From Macrotrachela quadricornifera (taxonomy: Eukaryota; Rotifera; Eurotatoria; Philodinida; Philodinidae), in assembly GCA_022393335.1 (NCBI GenBank), contig JAJEKB010021387.1:856765-920764 (forward strand): a DNA stretch of 64,000 bases, given 5' to 3'. Below, piece by piece: positions 34,059 through 44,806 of the stretch. Below the pieces are notes generated by a model. It ran no database searches and was not told where the DNA came from. It saw only the letters and a program-made list of their open reading frames with translations. The stretch's first letter is position 1; each line of letters starts with the position of its first letter. The position numbers and the translations under genes are program-made.

Positions 34059-35378
34059 CTATTTTAGAAAAATAGACACATTTCATATATTAGTAGTGTG
34101 AAAATAAATATTCCCTTTTTTATTCAGACTCATATATGCATACCTACACTGTCAGTAAATAAGGACTGCCTTGTAATGAAAGATTGTACTACATACCTGT
34201 AATAGTATAATATCATTGTTTGTATGTACCAGACGAACGATTGATGGAAATTCAATATCCATTGATAGCGAATGGAATCTCAATGTGGCATAAGGAGGCT
34301 GCCGTGTTTTTCTTGATAGTGATTGTTGTTTATCAATCATATGGCATCTTGGCGTTGTATAGAAATTGATTACTTTCTGCTTTAAAACATAGTCGCATGT
34401 GATATTCCACTTTTTGTCGAGTAACCAGAATGGAATTCGAAATTGATTGATAATGAAATCAAGATCTTTGATATCATCTTTTTCTTGCAAAGTATAAGAA
34501 AAGAAAAATTGAAATGTTTTCAAACTGTGTAGTTTCGTTTGGATCATGTTTGCCCAATCTGATCCATGGAAAACCGAGTCTACATTGGATCTGTAAGATA
34601 TAAGCTTCAAATGAACGAGTGATGGTGTTAGCGAAAGAAGGAATTCAAAGTCGATCATTGATAAAGAGCTATTACCAATCGTCAACGATGTCAATTGTGG
34701 ATACTGTGTTGAAGCGGAAGATGCCATGGTCAACGCGCTGGATTCGTTCATAACAAGTTTTATTATAGTAATAGTTTGTAAATGTGGTAAAAGGCAGAGA
34801 ATTCGTATGTATTCTGTAAGCAAACATGATTTTATTGTGAGAAGTTTAATGTTGCATGAATTTGGCCAAGATATTTCTGTAATAGTATACTTTGATTTTA
34901 TTAAATGCAGTTGACTAAGCGTTGGTTGAGTTAGAAATTTCGAAATAATCGCTAACGCTTTACTTCTATTCTTATCGCCTGAGTGAATATGAAATGAAAC
35001 TAAACTCAAAATGGGTAGTTTATTCAAACGATCATAAACTTCCGAATCATTTAACTTAACCAGTGTAATTGATCGAATTTGAATGAATCGATTGATATCG
35101 AAGAGTGAAAAAAATAATCTGATCTGATCTGATCCTTTCGATCTGCCATTAAGTCTCAAAGAAGTAATGCTTTCTGGTTGTACAAGTCGAGCAATCCTTT
35201 TCCAATCAGAAGATAACATCGAATTAGGGTCCATCTGATACCGATTATATTCACTGATAATTTCGTAGAATCGTTTGCATACCAAACGAAGCTTGAAAAT
35301 AATGAAGCGCACATCAAGATTATTGAAAATATGGTGCAGTATTTCGGGAGGTAATGTCGATAGAGACGTATCTGTCAT
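29279..35378 (-). CDS. F-box protein with a giant ribonuclease-inhibitor-type LRR array, 34 exons
   Basis: Exon 1 (35378-34197, 394 codons) opens at the ATG at 35378. An F-box follows at residues about 7-42 (LSTLPPEILHHIF, LRLVCKRFYEII), then a region of irregular leucine-rich repeats. It ends at a GTATGT donor in phase 0. Thirty-three further exons down to 29279 add about 983 residues, for about 1377 in all. They are 29 exons of exactly 84 nt, each one 28-residue repeat, plus exons of 165, 111 and 177 nt and a short last exon ending in TGA at 29279. The repeat consensus is LxxLDLRxNxIGDxGAxxL. Every exon I translated is open, every intron is GT...AG, and nearly all introns are 46-61 bp. F-box proteins recruit substrates to SCF ubiquitin ligases through Skp1, and LRRs bind partners; that role is inferred from family. 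The start could lie slightly upstream, since the frame is open to 35405. Confidence 0.85.
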
Positions 35379-37262
35379 TGGACTATTGATTTTGTGAACA
35401 AACAATACAGTTCTTTATTATCAACTGTATTTTAACCACTAACGTATTCAGTTGTCAAGGACACTTTTCACTTATATCAGTTTCACTTATGTGTCTTTAC
35501 ACAGTTGATTTCTATCTTACACGTCATCAACGATAGTATTTACGACATGTTATTCTTTTGTCCCACTGATAAGAGATAAAATATTCAAGATAAGATACAT
35601 TTTCTCTAAAATTGAAACAACAAAAGAACGGTGATATTTACGGACGGTTTTTTCCGTTTTATTTAAGGTAAATTTTTTTTCTTGATAAAATATATTAATA
35701 CTACCTTGAGCACACAAGTAAAATGAGTCAAGAACAGAATTTTGCGTAATACAAGTGTGAGTCTTGCAACTGAATAATCGTTATAGCGATGAAAAATGAT
35801 TCTACAAACTCCCACGAACACCCAAAACACTTGCGAATTAGAGTTGAATTAGGTTTTTTACGTTAGCTTAAGAAAAATATCAGGAACCCGCTTAGTTTGG
35901 AAACTGTCGATTATTATATCCGAGGGAGCATCGTAAAGTCATTACATATTATGGTCGAATACGGTTTAAAAAGTAGTCGATATTATTACTAATTAGTTAA
36001 TTATTAATTATTTATCAGTAACACATTTTCTTAGTGTCATAGTTTTTAAAACATGTCGATACTTAAGTTAGTTCGAACTTTTTTTTCCACCTAAATTATA
36101 TCAAACAAGTTTTCAACCCATATGAAAAGAGCATGAAGAAAAAACAGGACAAATGGATCGATTGAAAACTAATTTCATTCTGATACATTTGGTTTAATAG
36201 TCTGCACGGAAAAGGAGTAAAACAGATACATTATCGCAAATTCAATTGAAATTTTTGTTTCATTAACTTAATTTGTTGATGATCGTGTTAGTCTAGAGAA
36301 AGTATCATTTTATAAATACTTAAGGATTCACAGAAATGGTAACGCGGAAAGTGAAATCATTTTAGGTTTAACTGACGAAAAAATCATTGCACTACGAAAT
36401 GTCGTGATCAATAAACATGTGACAAATTCAAATAATATAAAAAGCCGACGAAGAGAAGAAGATTGCAAACAAATTTTCCTACATTTCTGTTGTCTTCACT
36501 GTAAAATGGTGAACATCTTCATAGACGTTAATCTTTGCAAACAAATAATTATTCAATGTTATAGTTGCAAAAAAGAAATTTTCAATATTTTTTACAAGAT
36601 TCGGTCATCAATTTCCAACAAAATAATGTTAATGCTGTCTTACATTCGATAACCAACGATCGAAAACTGGTATTTGAAATGGTTAATCAAGCATTCATTT
36701 ATTAGATTATCATATGCGTTTAATAAGTATATTATAAGTATTCAAATAAACATCACATTTAGTATTGATAAAACGCCACATAGATATATTGATCATGTTG
36801 TTTAATAAGCGTGAATTATGTAAATATTTCAAGAACATGATAACTTAAATTTGAATCAACAGAGCCTGTTAGACCAGTTATTATCGTGTGAACATTTTAC
36901 TCAACTGCAAACATCTGTAAATGAGAATTGAAAACATCAACAACAGTAATGCTGTATTCTCTTGGTTTCGTCCACATTCCTCTACTCATCTTACGGGCTG
37001 CCGTTGCTGTCTATTCTGAAGTAATACAAACTTATACAAACATTTTATAGCTTATAATCCATTGCTTTTTAATCTTGAAACAGATTTAAAACTGCAAAAT
37101 ACCGAAGTGAAGTGTCAGATAGTAAAGAATTGTGTTTGCTGATGAATTAATTTGATCTAAATCAATCTCTTATCAATTTTTTTCATTTTTAAAATAGACA
37201 GATCATTCGGATTTAAATTGATGGTCTTTATTTCTTATTTTAGATTAGAAGTTCAATAATTT
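35379..37262. other. AT-rich intergenic DNA
   Basis: No supported gene. The phrase CATATGAAAAGAGCATGAA at 36119 resembles CATATGAAAGAGCATGAA at 59969, so scattered old repeat DNA is present. The 82-codon frame at 36404-36652 shows no motif. Confidence 0.5.
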
Positions 37263-37847
37263 ATGGCATCCGAGGATGAATCCAGTGAATCTTCAGACGA
37301 TACAAGAAATTTTTCAAAGTTGAAAATAAAGAATAAATCTGAAAACAAACCTCATTGTGGAGGACATCCTTGTCCAGACTGTGGAAATTGCAGTGATTGG
37401 TTTTATACTGAGTCCGATTGGGATCATCTTCGTAATTGGAAGAAATAGAACAGAGAGGATTGGATGCGTTATGGTGAGCATGTTATTCGTGTTAATAAGA
37501 ATGATAGATATGGAATAGCTTGCTCTCGTGATTGTCCCGTTGTTGATTATTACAAATGGCAGTATCATTCCGGTCCTGAATGGCATCGTCATAGCGGTAA
37601 ATCCCATTGTTGGGGAAAACGTAAAGATGGCATATGTGAGTGTCCTTGGGATCTTCCTGGTTATGGTTATAATAATGGTGGTATTTATGAAGGTTGTCTT
37701 CATCATCATAACCGTGGTTATGGCCCCTGGTGTATGTGTACAAGCAATATACCTGAAGAATATTTCGAGGAAAAAGCGCGACGACGTTTCCCCTCACCTC
37801 AATCCAAAGATACAAGATCACCTATCGATATTAATGATGTCGAATAG
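37263..37847 (+). pseudogene. Cys/His-rich protein gene interrupted by one in-frame TAG
   Basis: Codons from the ATG at 37263 (MASEDESSES acidic start) read through CGGHPCPDCGNCSDW to RNWKK, then TAG at 37446-37448, then continue in the same frame NREDWMRYGEH to a second TAG at 37845-37847. The downstream part is equally protein-like: CSRDCP, two His-rich stretches, a C-x-C pair (CECP) and WCMC, giving about 12 Cys and many His/Trp, as in metal-binding proteins. Total 194 codons plus the internal stop. An AATAAA 29 nt after the second stop but none after the first supports one transcription unit. I read a CAG-to-TAG change. A working product would need readthrough; otherwise only the first 61 residues are made. 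Family not recognised. Confidence 0.6.
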
Positions 37848-37875
37848 AAGCATTTCGTTCATTCACATTTTGATT

Positions 37876-37881
37876 AATAAA
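37876..37881 (+). promoter_or_regulatory. Poly(A) signal for the Cys/His-rich gene
   Basis: AATAAA 29 nt downstream of the second (distal) stop codon. Confidence 0.5.
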
Positions 37882-38290
37882 ACTTATTGATGTATACGAG
37901 AAACAACACATTATAAATCACTCATAATCATTTTGATACATAAAAGATTTTTTTATGAAAGAAATCAATTTGTAAGGTGTTCCTAGTTTGCCTTAAATAG
38001 TAATCTTGAGGGTGAAGTGGGTGAGTATTATGTAAAAGAGCTCCTAGGTCCTTAGATTTCGATCTTTCTCAAAGGTCAAGTCATCAGGTAGGATTTAACA
38101 CTGTATAACTTTCAAAATTGAACTTTAAAAAACAAAGAAACGTTATACACAATAGGTAACTAATACCACTACATCAATCTATTTTTATTTAGAGGATAAG
38201 CATAAGCGAGAATATATATGAAAATGAATATGCTCTAACAAAAAGCTATTGAAAAGTTATTTTTTTTTGAATCATATCTATTGGTTTTGT
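37882..38290. other. AT-rich intergenic DNA between two convergent genes
   Basis: No gene or repeat recognised. Confidence 0.5.
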
Positions 38291-39055
38291 TTAATGCCAT
38301 GATTTTTTCAATGTCGTCGGATTTTTGCTTCTTGCTCGATAGCCTAAATCTTCAATAGATAATGGACATTGAATATCAATTTCAAAATATTGATTCGATC
38401 GATGATCCATTTTCATTTCAATCATTCGATCCCAATTTTTAAAATGACGATCTAAATATGATCGTCGATTTTCAGCACCACCGATAGCCCACAACATTAA
38501 ATGACCAAATGGTATTCGGTCAAAAGGCTTTTTCCAATCAGATCGACTTAAATAATAATTCGGATAATCATGATAGGCCATATCCTCAGCATATATATAT
38601 TGTTGCTGGATTGAATCCCAACGAATAGCGATGAGATCAAGAAATGGCCACTTACTAGTCCATTGTTCGATCCCATTGGTCCAAAGACCAGGTGCTAGAC
38701 ATGGACTATCTTCATGTGTTATTTGAAGTCCCCATCCTGGAACGTCAATAATTTCGAGACCATATTCAGCAAAACTACCACTTAATGCTTTAATTTTAGG
38801 TAAATCATCCTGAAGAACATTGAAATCGGCGTCGTTATCATGTTTGATAAGACCACCATTTCGAACGGCACCTAATAAAGTACCACCTTCAATCGTGTAT
38901 CGAATATTATTTTGATTGAGGAGCTTATCTGTCATATCCACAATATCATACAATTTATCGACTTCATTATCATTTAACTTTTCTTTCTCCAATCTTTGTC
39001 GCATGTTTTCATAACAGTTATGATCAACATCTGTTATGAGAATTGATTGTTCCAT
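38291..39055 (-). CDS. LicD-family (fukutin-like) nucleotidyltransferase-fold protein
   Basis: Single exon, 254 residues, ATG at 39055. Residues about 32-90 carry the LicD signature: a helix ending in Y-D-I-V-D-M-T, YTIEGGTLLGAVRNGG, then IKHDNDADFNV with the D-x-D pair that binds metal in this nucleotidyltransferase-like fold. The remainder (WTSKWPFLDL, HDYPNYYLSRSDW, PFGHLMLW) follows the family layout, with a phosphosugar-handling loop. LicD-family proteins transfer phosphocholine or other phospho-alditols to glycans; the animal relatives fukutin and FKRP modify dystroglycan. The lack of a signal anchor suggests a cytosolic protein, unlike animal fukutin. It may be a bacterial or fungal acquisition or an expanded rotifer family. 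Codon use is AT-rich like the host. Confidence 0.85.
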   Translation of the reverse strand: MEQSILITDVDHNCYENMRQRLEKEKLNDNEVDKLYDIVDMTDKLLNQNNIRYTIEGGTLLGAVRNGGLIKHDNDADFNVLQDDLPKIKALSGSFAEYGLEIIDVPGWGLQITHEDSPCLAPGLWTNGIEQWTSKWPFLDLIAIRWDSIQQQYIYAEDMAYHDYPNYYLSRSDWKKPFDRIPFGHLMLWAIGGAENRRSYLDRHFKNWDRMIEMKMDHRSNQYFEIDIQCPLSIEDLGYRARSKNPTTLKKSWH

Positions 39056-40227
39056 GTTAAAATGGTGTAAAGATACTTTGATATCCTATTACCTAAATTC
39101 AATAAGAAATGATAGTAGATATTTTTAGCGGATATATTTAGGCAATCAGAAATATGAAACTTATACACTACAAATCATGTTTTTGTAGTCAACAAGTTAA
39201 AACATTATTATTCGGATATTTTTATCTGTATATATAGCGTTTAATATCTGTTTTCAAAATGTAGTCAATTATAGTTAAAGATACTTATTTAGAAATAAAT
39301 ATAAAAAGAAGTCATACAAAAATATACTACTCGGTTTCTTTTAAACGTGGTAATTCTATTAGATTAAGTCTATTCTTCATTCATGCCCAATAGTATTGAA
39401 GCTTCATTTTACTCAAAAAACGGTTGTCTAATATATTTACTAATAAATTTTTGGTTTAATTTACCTTATCGAAGAGATGTATTATAAATGAATAAACAAT
39501 TGTTGTTTTTCCATTTTAATGTCTTTAAAACAAAGACACAAAGAAACAAAGAATATTTCAACAATGGATCGATATATTGATCAATAGAAATTAACAGATA
39601 ATATATGAATATCTATTGGCGAGGTTCATTCAAAAAATGCTGTACTAAACATGGCTGCTAAATAAAATGATTGTAATATGAAATGTCATTGATTACTATG
39701 TTTAAAAATATTCTTCTAATAAATATTTTCTCTTTTATTCTTCTTTAGACGGCTAATATATATTCATTATATTAGAATTTGCTTATCTTATTTTCAATAA
39801 CAGTAATTAATGATTTACTATGTTCGTTTGTCTCTTCATGTCATTGATATCACATAACAAAACATTTTTCAATTAATTATATCAAGTTATTTAAAAATAG
39901 AATTGATTTGTAATATGCTCTCATGGTGAATGCAATATTATTTTAATATTCAAATATGAGTATATCTATTTAACTTTTATTAACTAAATAAATTATTAAC
40001 ACATCATGATGTGTATTATCCTATTTAGTTTTGATGAATAATTACAAATATTTAATACTTCTTTCATATGAACTTTTCAAACAAAAACATTATTTTTTCT
40101 TTAAAATGTTTATATATTATAGATCAATATGTTTACAAGATAATTATTGTTCATATGATAAAATGAATAATCTTGAAAAAATATGACACTTTCATTCTCT
40201 CATTGTTAACTTTACAATGTGAATAAC
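39056..40227. other. Very AT-rich intergenic DNA
   Basis: No gene or clear repeat. Confidence 0.5.
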
Positions 40228-40325
40228 CAAGGGGGAAAAAGCAGATTTCAAGATTTTAAGATTTCAAAAGATTTCAAGAGATTTCAAGAGATTTCAAAGT
40301 GTCAAAATCTGCTTTTTCCCCCTTG
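40228..40325. mobile_element. Hairpin element with 21-bp perfect inverted ends
   Basis: CAAGGGGGAAAAAGCAGATTT at 40228-40248, one base over twenty, is perfectly mirrored at 40305-40325; between them AGATTTCAAG repeats about five times. It abuts the transposase fragment downstream. Confidence 0.7.
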
Positions 40326-40480
40326 CTTGAAACGATTACAAATACCCGACAAAACGACTGACAAGATACAACCACTTGACATGTATTTCAATCGTCAGAT
40401 GAAAGGTATTATTCGTCGTATATATGATCGGGTTGCACTTGACCAATTGAATATTCAAATGTCAGATCGAAACTTGTTTC
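40326..40480 (+). pseudogene. C-terminal fragment of a DDE transposase
   Basis: Reads LKRLQIPDKTTDKIQPLDMY, then FNRQMKGIIRRIYDR and QMSDRN. The P-x-x-T-T-x-x-I-Q-P-L-D block is the conserved segment before the last catalytic acidic residue in Tigger/pogo-type DDE transposases; RRIYD and MSDRN follow as in transposase copies I recall from bdelloids. Sequence beyond codon 85 of the open frame loses similarity and no N-terminal part is visible. The open frame continues to 40653 but looks random. Confidence 0.55.
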
Positions 40481-40653
40481 TCTTTCGACTCTTCTTCATG
40501 CGAAGAAGAGAGATGTTTAACTCCTGGTTTCATCTGTTGTTCATGGTATCGAAATATATTATGCTTTCGTCACTTCTACATGGACTATCATTACCATTAA
40601 AGTTGTTTTTTCCACATGTGTGGGTTAAACATTGTTTCGTTTCGTGTTTCTGA

Positions 40654-41590
40654 TGAATTAAAGAAATTACTTCTGTTGAAGTTTTCATATTTCATGATCC
40701 AGTTCAGTTGAAGATTCAATTGTTGGATAGTTCAAGAACTGTAATCGAACCATACTGATATAGTTTAAGTTTCAAAACAATAGGATAATATATGAACGTT
40801 TATTTCAAAGATGAGAAAAATCCCTTTTTTTACAATCTAGTTTTGGCCATATCTCGGGAAAGAAGAGCCATAAGCACTAATCCTTCTAGGCTTTTCTTAG
40901 TCCCACTGAGGCCTACCTATAGCCAAAAGATGAAGCTAAAAGCTCGGAATCAGTTGAGGTAGTTCCCTCGTAAGTTCATGTGCAAAACAACTGTTTTCGG
41001 TTTTGAACTTTGATTGAGTGTATTGAGGTTGATATTCTGAAATCTCTAGGTCTTTCATCCAAACTATATGGTAAATTGTCAAAAAAAAACACTGCAATGA
41101 AGTTAAACATTCATTTTTTAAAATTTTTATGCTTGCATTTTTAGACGTCAGTCATGTGTTACTTCGGTTAAGGCTACAATCTCAATTCAAACAATATACA
41201 TTTAAGCTAATCTATTGAGATGTGAAGTCAGAAACTCATTAAAACCATTAGAGAATCAGATTTTAGTTGGTTTGGTTCACAATTTATAGGCAAACTTATA
41301 AGAAAAAATATTTATTTTTTTCTTTCAACCGTGTCGGTTAAAAGCGTATTGATTATTTACTGTGAAAACCTGTTTTTTCCTAAAACCAAGATGATGCAAT
41401 GATATTGTCTACTAGTATGAATAGAAGTGAACGAAGATGAGAATGGTCATTCAATTGTCGACAATATTCTTTTCTTTCATATCTTTGATTTTATTTGAAT
41501 GGTTGTTTGATAATGGTTCACTGACCATGAGTCATTATTATATAATCAGTTGAATTAAGTCAAGAGTATTCTTTTTCTTCTTTTATGTGG
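40654..41590. other. AT-rich intergenic DNA
   Basis: Contains CATATCTCGGGAA at 40848, similar to the inner end of the fold-back element at 46160-46703. No gene. Confidence 0.45.
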
Positions 41591-41760
41591 TAGTCCTATT
41601 TGAGAGCAGTTGGCATACTCTCGCAACCAGAAAACCAAGCTGGTAACAGTGGCAATATGATAACCCCCTCATTAGTCCACACGACATATGCTAATTCGAG
41701 TATGGTCATGCGGCCATCAATCCTATCATCAGGGACGGTTTTCTAGTCGCGCACCCGCGA
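41591..41760. other. GC-richer island, possible RNA or repeat
   Basis: A 170-bp stretch of clearly higher GC. The piece CAGTGGCAATATGATAACC followed 21-22 nt later by ATATGCTAATTCGA resembles the 5' stem-loop start and U6-pairing segment of U4 snRNA, but intervening bases and the 5' end do not fit. No protein frame. Confidence 0.2.
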
Positions 41761-41805
41761 ATATTTAACATATTTAGTAATTCATCAAGCAAAAATAAGC
41801 ATTCT

Positions 41806-41811
41806 TTTATT
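41806..41811 (-). promoter_or_regulatory. Poly(A) signal for the NHL-repeat gene
   Basis: AATAAA on the minus strand 60 nt past the stop codon. Confidence 0.5.
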
Positions 41812-41870
41812 CAATGCAAATCATCTGCAATTGCACACTCACAAACAAATAAATATCATTCAGTTCTTGT

Positions 41871-42784
41871 CTATTCAATTGAAAATTTTTGTACACGATA
41901 ATTCTGCCAATCGGCGACATAGAGGTTTCCTTGTCGATCGAACGATAAACCAAAAGGATAGTGTAATTGATTCGAGTGGTCTCCATAACCATTTCCACCA
42001 GCAATAACACTTCCTTGTCTACTTCCTTTTGCCCATCGCATTATTCGATCATTTTGCGAATCAGTCACATAAACAGTGCCCAGCTGATCAATAATCACTC
42101 CTGTAGGATGCTTCAATTGTGAGAGACTATTTCCTTCTCCATTTCCACCAGCTACAACTATCCCTTCTTTTGCATCTTCTTCCCATTTCATCACACGATT
42201 ATTTCCTGTATCTGACACGTACACTGAATGATCTCGATCGATAAATACGTATCGTGGGTCAAAGAGTTGATTGAGACTATTTCCTTGTCCATTTCCACCT
42301 GCAACCACTTTTCCTTCATTCTCACCCATTCTATATTGTCTCACTTCATGTTTTTCATTATCAACAACATAGAGAAATCCATTCTCATCCATTGTCAAAC
42401 CCCAACAAGAAACATTCGAAATGATTATTTCTCCACTTGTTCCATTTTGACGAGGCCATCGAATCACTCTTCTATTCTCTCTATCACTAATTATAAGACT
42501 ATCTCTGTCTTTGTCAACAATCACATCCCAAGATCGTCTTAACTGATTAAGTTCATTTTCACTAACAATCACTCGACCACTCGTCGCACCACATTTCCAT
42601 TCCATAATACGATGATTATCCGAATCAGTGATATAAATCGTTTGATCATCATCAACATATAAACCAGCTAGTACATTGAGTTGATTGCTTTCATTTCCAC
42701 ATCCATTTCCTCCAGCGACAGTTATACCATTTCGGTTCCATGTTGCATTTGGATGAATATCAATCGAACTCGCACGAAGTGGTA
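41871..42784 (-). CDS. NHL-repeat beta-propeller protein, 5' exon not found
   Basis: The exon begins after a good acceptor (TTTTATTTTAG at 42785-42795) and runs 304 codons to TAG at 41871. It consists of about six NHL blades of the form VAGGNGxGN..QL..P.G...D..G..YV.D..N.R...W, clearest at residues about 20-60, 150-200, 205-250 and 255-300; the last ends VADWQNYRVQKF. Blades two and three are more diverged. NHL propellers bind proteins or RNA; long secreted or surface NHL proteins with AGGNG-type blades are abundant in bdelloids, as I recall. The frame continues 12 codons into the intron, so no ATG can be trusted. A signal-peptide exon is expected upstream, but I could not find one within 200 bp. 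Confidence 0.75.
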
Positions 42785-42959
42785 CTAAAATAAAACAAAA
42801 ATGTTCATTAAAATTCAATACTTATAACATTGAAATGATTCTCTAAATATCATTCATTTATCTTCAAAATTAATATTTTATTCAGTCTTAGAATATTCAT
42901 TTACTATTTCTTTTCAAAAAGATACGATTCGTATAACACTACTGTGAGTAACTAAAGTA

Positions 42960-43145
42960 TCAACTGGTAACAATGTAAAATGCATAAATCATAAAAAGCA
43001 GGTCTTTCATATCGTTTTTTTACAAAGCCTTCTTATCAAGTTCACAGGATTTTCGTACCGCTCTTACAGAATGATTGTAATGTAAAAGCGCTCATGTCAC
43101 CAAAATTGCCGCAGTTTAGATGATTTATCGTGATTTTCAAAAAAA
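42960..43145. other. AT-rich intergenic DNA
   Basis: Its right part shares CGTGATTTT and GCCGCA-like words with the repeat at 17975-18106. Confidence 0.35.
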
Positions 43146-43178
43146 TGGACGATTTTTGTCCGATTTTCATCACATGGG
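43146..43178 (+). repeat. Dispersed repeat segment B, copy 2
   Basis: TGGACGATTTTTGTCCGATT then TTCATCACATGG, matching 18073-18104 with two or three differences. Confidence 0.65.
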
Positions 43179-43892
43179 CATTTATTGTAATCTCTAATCA
43201 GATGTTGCTGACAGGGTTTTTACATTGAAATTGGTGATCTATTAAAATTATAACAAAGAAAAAAGTTCAAGAGCAGAGGGAGAGAAGCAGAGCATAGTTA
43301 TAGATAAAGTTTTCTCTTCTTTTAAATTTGTTTTCGTAATAGTAACAAGAAGCAGTAAAATTCAGACAATATGTAGGGAGAGAAGAATGAACAACAAAAA
43401 ATGTCTAAGTGGTGGAATTATGAGTACACTTAATTGATTTTCTTAACTTTAAGCCAACAATTTCTACAAGAAATAGTCGTATACAAAACTTATAAAAACA
43501 TAACTAAAGAACTAGACATAGCTAATGATTTATCAGATATTTGTAAGTGTGAATTTTCGTAACGAATGCCTTGTTTTTTTGGCAGAATGTCAATCTTTTG
43601 TTCTGATCATGAATATAATGAGAACTTAATTGTAAAAACTCTGCAAATTTCTCGTTACGAGTTGATATATCCTTTAACTAACAAATATTGTCGTGCTTAA
43701 TAAATAGTTAGAGATTACGACGAATGTATTTAGAATAGATGAAATTATTCATGCTCAACAATTCAGAAAAAAAATACATCTCAATTTATGATTTAACTAT
43801 GCTTTTTTCTTCTATTACAAGACCAAAGGTGTTTTACAACTGAATCTGTTACAAAACGAACATGCAAACAGACATATTTCTATTTTTTATAA

Positions 43893-44806
43893 AAAAACTA
43901 GCGGTAGTACCCGGCGTTGCTCGGGAAAATCTCCATACTGAAAACTTAGCATGTCAGAAAACGACAGAAGACATATAGAGGGCTTGTTTGTGACCTTTTC
44001 ATCTATTATTACTGCATGTCCCACCGTGCATACACTTACGTTCATTCTTAAATCTGATAATTCAGCAAATAGTGTGGGATGTGAGTGTCTTTCACTTGGC
44101 TCATGCCTATTGCCAAACTTTATACTAACACCCAATGCAAAAAAAAAGTAACACGAAAAGGTGAACATTCTAACATTGACAGTAAATACTCCGAAGTTTT
44201 TGAAAGATTAGGAAAAATTGGAATCTATCATAACCTGTGTGGAATTTACTGGAATCCTCCCGCCGATTATCATTACACCCTCTCGATCCTCCTCGGGACC
44301 TAAGAGTATGTTATGAAAAGCTTGACACCGCTAGCTCGTGCGGTGTCCGAATGTATAAAAAAAAGAAAAAAAAACACAATTCCTTCTTTTTATATATAGA
44401 TTATGAGTCATGACAAATGGAATTTTATCTCATTTATTGCCTTTTTCATTCATATAGTTGTTCTTCATTCTATACATTCTGTCAGTCTTTTTCGAGTATC
44501 CCAAAATGTCGTGTGTGCAATGGCAAAAAGCGTAGGTTTTTATATATCTTCGTTCTTGAATTATTGAGGAAACAATCATATGCACAAATTCTTTGGAAAA
44601 GACATTTACTGTAGTAAATCTAACAATAGGAGGGAGCAAGCACCCTCTTAGGTCGAAATTTTGAATCGAAAACTACCCTCTGACTTTGCTCTGGTTGCAA
44701 GGGTATTCTGTGCAACATTTCATTACATTTGTCCGTGTCGTGTCCAGACGAATAACGAACAGACAAACAGGTAAACCGATAGATATTCTTCTTTATATAT
44801 ATGGAT
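43893..44806. mobile_element. Degenerate interspersed element with ACCCGGCGTTGCTCGGG head
   Basis: It starts after an A-run with CTAGCGGTAGTACCCGGCGT followed by TGCTCGGGAAAA, a hairpin-forming head seen in interspersed repeats of many invertebrates. It ends with ACAGACAAACAGGTAAACCG, then TTCTTCTTTATATATATGGATTA. A second, internal end-like phrase, CTTCTTTTTATATATAGATTA, lies at 44382-44402, just after a hairpin (GACACCGC...GCGGTGTC, 44319-44338). Two nested or tandem copies are therefore likely. Only short frames remain, so I cannot name the parent element. Confidence 0.5.

Noticed and set aside
41600..41720. U4 snRNA gene
   Set aside because: Two segments match in order, but the 5' U6-pairing end, the stem-loop and the Sm site are not recognisable.
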